The notes under the pieces are model-generated. The model did not search any database. It saw nothing but the letters and a program-made list of their open reading frames with translations, and was not told the DNA's origin. The position numbers and the translations under genes were made by a program. A stretch of DNA of 64,000 bases from Cystobasidiopsis lactophilus (Eukaryota > Basidiomycota > Agaricostilbomycetes > Agaricostilbales > Chionosphaeraceae), in NCBI GenBank assembly GCA_001599975.1, contig BCIO01000003.1:2970677-3034676 (forward strand). Reading direction: 5' to 3'. This document shows positions 56,845-64,000 of the stretch, piece after piece. Numbering within the stretch: the first letter of the stretch is position 1; the number at the start of each line of letters is the position of its first letter.

Positions 56845-58700
56845 ATGAATGATGCTGTCGAATTGAGGAGCCAGGGCGACCGGTCTCCTGCTGCCTCTTT
56901 CCGCGCTCCCGTCGTGAAGGAAGGCGGCCTCGATGGCTGGCTGACCATCCTGGCAGCTTGGCTTGTGACCTTTGTTTCATTTGGGTAATACTCTCGGTGC
57001 ACAGCGCTGAGCTGGAGCTGAAAGAGGCCACAGTTACGCCTACTCATTTGGCGTGTTCGTCGACTACTACTCTAAGGTCCTGCTCAGCGACACGCCGCTA
57101 TCTTCGATAGGTTGGATCATCACGGTTGCGTTGTTTCTGGAAAACGGAGGCAGCATTCTCTCCGGCACCCTCTTTGACATGGGCTTTGGCAAGACGATGA
57201 TCCGTGGCGCTAGCTTTCTAATGGTCTTTTGGTACGTCCATAACCTCTTACGCTGTAGAACCTCATTCTGATATTGTGTTGAAGTCTCTTTATGGTGTGA
57301 GCCAACCATCTTGAGCCTATGCGTGGACTTCATCTGACTTGCGACACCAGGTCCTTATGCACGGAGTTCTACCAGCTCATGCTCTGTCAAGCTGTGGGCA
57401 TAGGGTTAGTGTCTTTCGCCGTTTGTATTGATGTTCGCTCACGGCTTTGGAGCAGAATCGCTCTGTCGTGTCTGTTTGTGCCGGTCTACAGCGCGGTGGT
57501 GCTCCATTTTCCCAATCATACCTCTCGGGCAATAGGGATCAGCTGCTCAGGTGGTTCAGGTTGGTCCATCACTGCCACATTCGAGACGCGCCTGAAGTGG
57601 CGTGGGCAGTCGGTGGCATAGTGCAGCCCATCTTAATCAATGCGCTCATTCCCAAAGTCGGGTTCGCTTGGGCTGTGCGAGCCAGTGAGTTCGCTTGCTT
57701 ATCATATCCAGCATCTTAAAAGGATACTAAGATAGCCTCCAGATGCCCTGATGGTGTTGGTTGCCTTGCTGTTGGCGAACCTCTGTCTGCGTCCTGTCCC
57801 GCCCGCCCATCAACCTTCAATAGATGACCCAACAGGTGCTACTGTGAAAAGTCTGCTCCGAGACAAGACTTTCATGGCGACGATCGTGGCGTGCGTCTTC
57901 GTGACTGAAGCACGCAGAGTGCGCTAATAGGTTCGTGCAGATGCTGCTTGATCTTCTGGACTTGGTGAGCCACTGACTGTCAACTCTCACGAGAAAGACC
58001 TCACCGGATACCGCAGCTTGGTGCCTCTCAATTACATCCAGCTCTTTGCCCAGACAGCCACGGATGCCAGCGACTCATTGTCCTTCTACCTTGTAAGGGC
58101 TTGAGATTTGCACTTATCTGGACTCATATCATTCCATTGTGTTCCACAGATCCCAATATCCAATGCGGCCGGCATCATTGGAGCCGTCGTGCCCAACACG
58201 CTGGCCGACCACTTTGGCGCGTTCAACGTTTTGGGCCTGGCCTCTTTGATCCTTGGCGTCGTGTCCTTCACATGGTCGTCATGCACATCAGTTCCAGCCG
58301 TCGTTATATTTGCCTTGGTAGACGGAATGTTTGCCGCGTCGATGTCCGTCATGGTGCCTCCGGTTCTGGCTGCCCTGTCCTCCAACCCAAGAGATGTTGG
58401 GTGCGCATGGTTCTCTTTTTGCTTCATACTTACTAACAGTCTGGGCGGACAGCTTGAGAAATGGAGTGTGAGCCTCCTTCATGCCGGCAGAAGCTGTAGC
58501 TGACCGAGCATCGTAGAGCATGGACCATTATTTCTTTGTTTTACGGCAGCTCTGTGCCACTCAGTGGTGCACTAGTTGGCACAGACAACCGCTGGGATCG
58601 AGCCTCGTTCTTCTGCGGCTCACTTCTGGTGACAGCCTCCTTCATCCTGTTCGGTGTGCGAGGCGTGTTGGCCAAGCAACGGAGGCTTTGGCGTGTATGA
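56845..58700 (+). CDS. MFS transporter, monocarboxylate-transporter-like
   Basis: First exon 56845-56984; roughly eleven to twelve short exons follow to the stop at 58698-58700. Recognisable order: polar N-terminus, GWLTILAAWLVTFVSFGYAYSFGVF, DYYSKVLL, WIITVALFLENGGSILSGTLFD, FYQLMLCQAVGIG, FVPVYSAVVLHF, RAIGIS, GGIVQPILINALIPKVGFAWAVR, LLRDKTFMATIV, LVPLNYIQLFA, NAAGIIGAVVPNTLADHFG, VPPVLAALS, PLSGALVG, ending GVLAKQRRLWRV. This is the 12-segment pattern of fungal MCT-like major facilitators (Mch/Esbp6 type), probably plasma-membrane or vacuolar. Junctions between 58400 and 58560 are not settled. Fungal members often lie near secondary-metabolism genes. Confidence 0.75.
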
Positions 58701-59003
58701 AAAGGCCTGTAACTGTATCTTATTTACAAAGAATGTCGAACCCTAGATTGCTTGTAATGTGAGGAGCTGGCGCTGCCCGCTATTCCACACCCCTAATCCA
58801 CTCGTCACTCTCGGCCACCTCGAGATCTCCCGGGTCCCTCTGATCCACCGGTATCCTTCTAAACGCCACCAAACCATGACAGCCGTTGAAAGGTATGCTC
58901 TCCGGAGTTGAGAGCAGAGTGTTGCGTGCTGAGGAGAACGGAAGTCGCCGGAGACGAGTAGATGACCAGTATGGGCATGGCGAGTAGACGAAGAATGGCT
59001 GAA
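58701..59003. other. Convergent 3' region, MFS / family B copy 4
   Basis: Nothing supported. Confidence 0.4.
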
Positions 59004-60160
59004 TCAAGAGGGGTTCTGGTCGACATTTTCGTTGATGAACTGCGCCAAATAGGGCCCACAGTCTTCCGGCGTCAAAGGGTCTATTGTCAGGATTGCCGCA
59101 GCTATCTTGCTAACGGTGCGATCGTCGATTGGCATTGTGCGGCCCATGGAAATTGTTCTCCATTCTACTGCGACTTGGAAACCGCGGACGTTGGGGTCGC
59201 CCAAGAGCGATTTGCGCATAGCCTCGACGTCCTTGTTGCGCTCGGTACAGAAGTCCTCAAATGAAATGACTTGTATGTCGACCAGGAAGAAGGCGAGGCG
59301 CTCTCGCGCATCGCGCTTGCAATCGAAGGTGAGGACGATGATTTGGGTTAGCTCCGATATTGTTCGGCGAAGCACTCCGGAGACCTGTTCGAAACTCCGG
59401 GGCTCTGGGAGATGCTGAACAAATAATGGTCCAGCGAAAGTGACCACGGCGCTGGAGCGTTGCACGTAGGCGTTGTTGATGAGATCCCGGGTGATGCGGT
59501 CCTCGACGAAATCATCCTTGTGCCGGGCGTCGTGCATGAGTCGTTGCTCGTTGTAGCTTTCACAGTCGAATTTGCTGCAAGGTCAGAGAAGTCAGACGGT
59601 CCACCTCTTCGCCATAAGGCCTGCGGATGGAAGCGAGCGCACTGCATCTTCCAAGCTGCTTTCTGGCATTCCTTTGACTGCAACAGGAAGGCGAGTCAGC
59701 TGATAGGAGCTTCATGAAGCAGTGATCAGGGAACGAACACAGTATCGCGCGACTGGCAGAGCCGCCAAAAGCCGGGATCAGTGGCGGGCCAGTGCAAGCG
59801 AGCGGTTCCAAGCTCACCCTTGCAATTGGCGCAGTGGAGGAGATGCACGTCGGCGCCTTCCTTTTTGCCACAAGACTCGCAGCTGTGAAGCATGAGGGAC
59901 AAAGTGAGCTGTCACCCACGGTTGATGCGGCCACCGAGCGAGACGCACCCATCCAGTCCATACAGCGCGTTCATGGCCGCAACATAAGCCTCGGACGATT
60001 CGAACCCGTCCCTCTGGTAAGCGCGACGGTGCTCCATTGGCTCTGCGTCCGGCTCTGCGTCCAAGTTGGTAGCGGCAGCAGCAGCCGGCGACCGACCATG
60101 ATCATCCACCTTCGCCTTGTTGACTGGCCGCTGCATGCTCCGGCGCGCTCCTCGGGTCAA
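59004..60160 (-). CDS. Family B MYND-finger protein, copy 4
   Basis: Exons 59949-60160, 59818-59882, 59739-59752, 59643-59677, 59004-59574; 298 aa. N-terminus is charged and Ala rich, then YVAAMNALYGLDG aligns with ATIALEALHREFG of copy 1. MYND: CESC, HCANC, microexon VARYC (14 nt), SKECQKAAWKMH, KFDC. The family region DFVEDRITRDLINNAYVQRSSAVVTFAG and a beta-rich C-terminus follow (RERLAFFLVDIQVISFEDF, VRGFQVAVEWRTISM), ending DQNPS. Start at 60160 or 60136. All introns GT-AG, 61-68 nt. Confidence 0.72.
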
Positions 60161-60481
60161 TTGCGCCCAATGCCAGCCCTCTTTTGGCGTTTAAGGAATT
60201 AGCCACGGCGCGAAGTAGATAGGTCGATGGGCGGAACGCGGACAAGAGCTTTGTTTGCTGGCAAGCGAGCAACGAGGAGGCAGGGCAGTTATGGGCTAAC
60301 TCGATTGCAAAGGCGCATTCCAGTCGTCAAAGGTGTAGCTATCAGAACGCCCTCACGCCAATCTGAACCGCTTGAAGAAGGAAAAGAAGAAGACGAGAAC
60401 GAGAATTTAATTTTGGTGGCGGTGGCAACTCGTCCGGCGAGTTGTCCGCCTTTGTTGTGTGCTTGAGAGGACAGAGAGTCT
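60161..60481. other. Intergenic region
   Basis: Between two minus-strand genes; nothing supported. Confidence 0.4.
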
Positions 60482-63400
60482 TCAAGAGCTGCCGCTGTAG
60501 AAGTTGGAAATCTTGATGGACGCCTCCTGTGAAGAAGGGTCAAGGCACCGAAGTGGCACCAAAGGGTCACCACCCACCTTGAGCTTGGCCTGGTCCACGA
60601 GAAGCTTGTTGCGGCGGAATACGAGGTCCTCGGGCTCGCTGATGTATCGGGTGCAGCGCTTGGTGGCATCCTCTGCCTGGGTGTTGATGGCCTGAACGAG
60701 CGTCGAGTGCATGGTGAGGATGACCTCCTTGACGAACTTGCGCTGAATGGAGGCCGGGATGATGTCGACAATGATCTATAGACCGTAATGTTAGAGGCCA
60801 TGCTCTCGAAGAGGGTCAGCGCCCATACCTTGTAAGCGACCTGTTTTCTCCGAGACATCAGTCACCCAACCACTCAGCAAAACGAGGGTCAATGCGAACC
60901 TGCCACCAGGCCCTAACATCTGCATAATACTTTGTCAAGTCGGACCAGTGAAGACAGATTGCCCTGAACTTACCAGCCATGAGGTCTAACTGGCTAGCTG
61001 CCTCGTCGGGTGGCAACATTCGCTTGAGTAGCTCGTCGGCGCTCCCTTTGATACCAGCAAGACTGGCTAAGGACGCCAGTTGGTTCTTCTGGTCGGCAGT
61101 CAACCCGGTTCCAGCGTTGGTCTGACGCTGAGCGGCCAAAGATTTGAGAAACTGCCTTGTTCATCAGAGTGGCGTCCCAAGCCCTTAGACAGGAAGGATG
61201 ACATGTCGGACCTTTTCTTTATAGTCCGTCAGATAGTGGGCGTTGTTGGAGAAGACAACACGGATGGCTTCCAACAAGTCACGCAGCAGGTCCAAGGTCG
61301 GCGCTGCCAATTGATCGATGCGATTGTAGATTGCGGACCTGGTGTTTGGCAGTCAGCAGCCATATATGGCATGCGTCACCATCGACCTACTTGATCACTT
61401 CGTCTAATCCGCCATAAGAGTAAACACCAAGCTTCTCCTTGACGATAATGTCCACATGTCGCTTGATGAGCGTGTGGACGGCTCCAAAGCATTGCTCAAT
61501 ATGAGACTGGCATGTTCAGATCAGTACTGATAAAGCTGCTCAAAAAGTTCGGATCTACCATCCATTGACCGGTTGAAAGTTCCATCAAATTACGACGAAC
61601 TTCGAAAGGCTCGTTGCCAAAACCGCGAAGTTCATTGGTGATGGCGCTTTATCACGAAAGACATGCGCATGTAAGTACTCGTCAACACGTTTCAGAGGAT
61701 TAAGTCTCACTGAGTCTGGAAGCGCCGAACCTCAGTCAGATTCATGGTCAAACTAAAGGCGGCAGCAATGAGCGACATGTCAAGCGCAAAAAGTTAGACG
61801 TACTCACGGCTTTCGGGTGCTGACGTCGTGAGACTTGTCGTCGGATGGCACGTCGAAACTGAAGTCTTCGCCGCATTCGGTAAAAGTGAACTTGGGCAGC
61901 TGATAGCCTTGTTGCCTGCGCGATTTGACGTAGGCTTCCTCGAAAGGCGAAAACCGGGGGAAAGTCGTGTGGATGTTCTTTTGGAAGTCGTTCCAAATCT
62001 CGTTCCGCTGCTGGGCAAAGCCGCTCTCGCCAGCACTCGAAAGGCCTTCCAGCTGCTGCTTGACCATTTCTTCGAAGTCGGCAATCTTGGCCTCCACAAC
62101 TTGTATAGGGTTGCCGAGGTCCAGGGGCTTGAACTTGCGCAGCTCTTCGTTGGTCTTGTCAAGCGCAGCCAAGATGGTGGCTTTGATGGCGGGGAGCCTG
62201 ATCACTTTGAATCAGCTGCCAAATGATGTGGCTTCGTCACAAAACAACACGCACGACTCTCGGTTCATAGAACAGAGGACGTCCGACAGCCTGGCCGTCA
62301 GCTTGGCGACTCCGAAGCGCGAAGCAAGGCCGGCGTCGAGGTCTTTCCAAACTTCATCGTTCCGCAGGTTGGCGAAATACTCTTGCTCCTGACGACGAGC
62401 TTCGGCGGTTGTAGGTGCAGCATGGCCATGGGAGACCTCGGGCGATTTCACCATATACCAGCCCAGCGACAGGACCTCGGTTTGGCCGCCGATCTACGCA
62501 GATGAGCGGGGTGCCAACGGATACAGGAAGGGATGCTTACGATCGGAAGATACTGTCCAACGGTGGCCTTGCGAACGATGTCGGGCTTGGTGAGCGCGCC
62601 GACGGTTCGCTTGCCGTCTTTGTCGTGAGCTCGAGCCATCTGGGCCGCTGCCTGATTCTCGAACTCCGCTGGAGGCCAAGTTCAAAAAACATCAGACTTT
62701 GTGTTCAAGGAACTCACTTTCCATAGAAACGACGAGAAGCAGGATGGTCCGCGTTTCTTTGATGTACTCGGTGACCATATTGCGAATCCTCTCGGGGGAC
62801 TTGGGATCCTCGCCTTCTCTGGCGCTTTGAATCATGCCGGGAAGATCGATAAAAGTGAGATCAACCAAGTCCGGGCCCTTGACGGTCAGGCAAACAACGT
62901 TGGACGTGAAGGACAGCTGGTCTGGATAGACGAGACCAGAACTGCCCTTCTTGAGCATCCTATGGTCGTAGGCTTTGAGGTTAAAGTCGACAAATTCGGA
63001 AGCTTTTCTGTTGGGGTTGAGAACGGCAAGCTGAGCACGGCGGATCATTGGCTCCACTTCCGATTTGTCGTGCAGAATGGGACCAAAATCCTGTTGAGGC
63101 ACCGAGTTCTCCAACAGGGCATTACCAGCGCCTTCAACGATGAGAATGGAGATCTGGCAAGACCATTCGTCGCTTGGCGACATGCGACATTCCGTAGGGC
63201 ATCTGGCAAGGTGTGGCCATAGGTCAGAGCTACAGCGAGATAGCTTTGTAGCTGCTCACCGAGTACAGGTGCCTAGTAGAGATGTCAGAGCCATTTAATC
63301 TCTAATGTGAAGGAACAAACGCACCCGAAGACCGAGGGAAGGTGATGCCTGAGATGGCCTCGACAACAGACGACTTGCCAGCTGACTGAGAGCCAACCGA

Positions 63401-63562
63401 CGCGATGACGGGGATTTCCAGCTTTGCGTCAACGCTTTGGGACGGAATTAGTGCGGAAGGTGAGAAAACAGGCAGCGCTCACCCCAAGTTGCGCAGGCTG
63501 TTCATCAGTTCGTTGAGAGCTTTCTTGTCGCTGCCATAATGAGAGTCTTGGACGGCCGCCAT
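60482..63562 (-). CDS. Dynamin-like large GTPase
   Basis: Start ATG 63562; first exons 63483-63562, 63325-63434, 63260-63272 (13-nt microexon), 62718-63202, 62541-62668, 62255-62493, then about seven more to the stop at 60482. GTPase motifs: P-loop GSQSAGKSS, switch RCPTECR, DLPG in LTFIDLPGM, and TKPD in GALTKPDIV. The middle domain is recognisable (VEAKIADFEEMV, FPRFSPFEEAYVKSRRQQ) and the C-terminus with LKRMLPPDEAASQL and a helical end fits the GTPase effector domain. No PH domain or membrane anchor is seen, so it is closer to fungal Mx-like/Vps1-like dynamins than to mitochondrial Mgm1. Several downstream junctions were not resolved. Confidence 0.82.
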
Positions 63563-64000
63563 CTTGAGAGGTGGTGATCCAGAGGAAAGAGTTTTGACAG
63601 AGAAAAAATCTGCGTCCACTGACAGCAGATGAAGCTCGGAGGTCCCTCGAACGCGTCGGAGCCGCTTTGCAGCAGGCACCCCAGATGCAGACTCCGGGCA
63701 TTTGGGCAAAGGTCAACCCACACTGAGGGAATCTTCTAGAAGGCACCAAAGCAGTACTGGCTACAAAGCAACCGAAAAGCAGATCTGAAGCTCGGACAGT
63801 TTGCCAGAGGCGAAATTGGGGGTGGTAGCGGGAGAGCCAAAGGAAGAGGCAGGGCGTGCAGCAATCCGCAATCTCCGATCATCTCATCACCTTTTGAGAT
63901 AGCCCTCATCTTGAAGGTCACCAGATAAGGGAACAGGAAGCAGGCTGCGCCAAAAGCATCAAAGATTCAAAATCGCGTTGAAGTCGCTAGCGCTCAGCGC
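63563..64000. other. Upstream region of dynamin-like gene, window end
   Basis: No gene supported; a Pro/Leu-rich minus-strand open frame (63736-63921) is low complexity. Confidence 0.35.

Noticed and set aside
1-64000. Retroelements, DNA transposons, CRISPR arrays
   Set aside because: No reverse transcriptase, integrase or transposase motifs, no terminal repeats and no regular spaced repeats were seen on either strand.

Overview
The window looks like nuclear DNA of an intron-dense fungus, most likely a basidiomycete (possibly Pucciniomycotina; this placement is inference). Genes carry up to 15 introns of about 50-70 nt that can be read through exactly from splice sites plus protein homology. 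Gene spacing is tight, strands alternate, and housekeeping genes are typical single-copy eukaryotic ones (RPS24, V-ATPase subunit E, KIN17, a Qri7/TsaD-type protein, a tRNA-dihydrouridine synthase, Sec2-type Rab exchange factor). I saw no tRNA, rRNA, CRISPR array, or intact transposon.

Layout. 0-2.5 kb: tandem pair of four-pass membrane proteins with Cys/Gly-rich tails. 2.9-5.2 kb: Sec2-like Rab exchange factor. 5.4-12.9 kb: a WRN-type DEDDy 3'-5' exonuclease followed by a complete Dicer (helicase, dimerisation domain, two intact RNase III domains, C-terminal dsRNA-binding region). 12.9-22.5 kb: housekeeping block (Qri7/TsaD-type, thioredoxin-like PRXL2 family, dihydrouridine synthase, small cupin, RPS24, the first copy of unknown family A, KIN17). 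23-37.3 kb: Pro/Gln-rich conserved protein, tandem pair of HGSNAT-like membrane acyltransferases, a lipase, a SWIM+RING protein, a small secreted protein, and a chromodomain protein. 37.8-60.2 kb: a lineage-specific accessory stretch with two more copies of family A, four copies of a MYND-zinc-finger family (family B), a secreted protein with repeated dibasic sites, a GNAT acetyltransferase, a Ser/Thr-rich secreted protein, a cytochrome P450 and an MFS transporter, with V-ATPase subunit E in the middle. 60.5-63.6 kb: a dynamin-like GTPase.

The most interesting signals are: (i) family A, three paralogs of about 510-550 residues that match no family I recognise; (ii) family B, four MYND proteins in which a 14-nt microexon splits the zinc finger at the same place in every copy; (iii) a secreted precursor-like protein with seven dibasic sites that shares a duplicated upstream element with a family A gene; (iv) several non-canonical GC-AG introns; (v) Dicer placed beside an exonuclease and, 25 kb away, a chromodomain protein, with the Dicer stop codon only 3 nt from the stop of the convergent neighbour. 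Exon limits are my own reading; those I could not settle are flagged.
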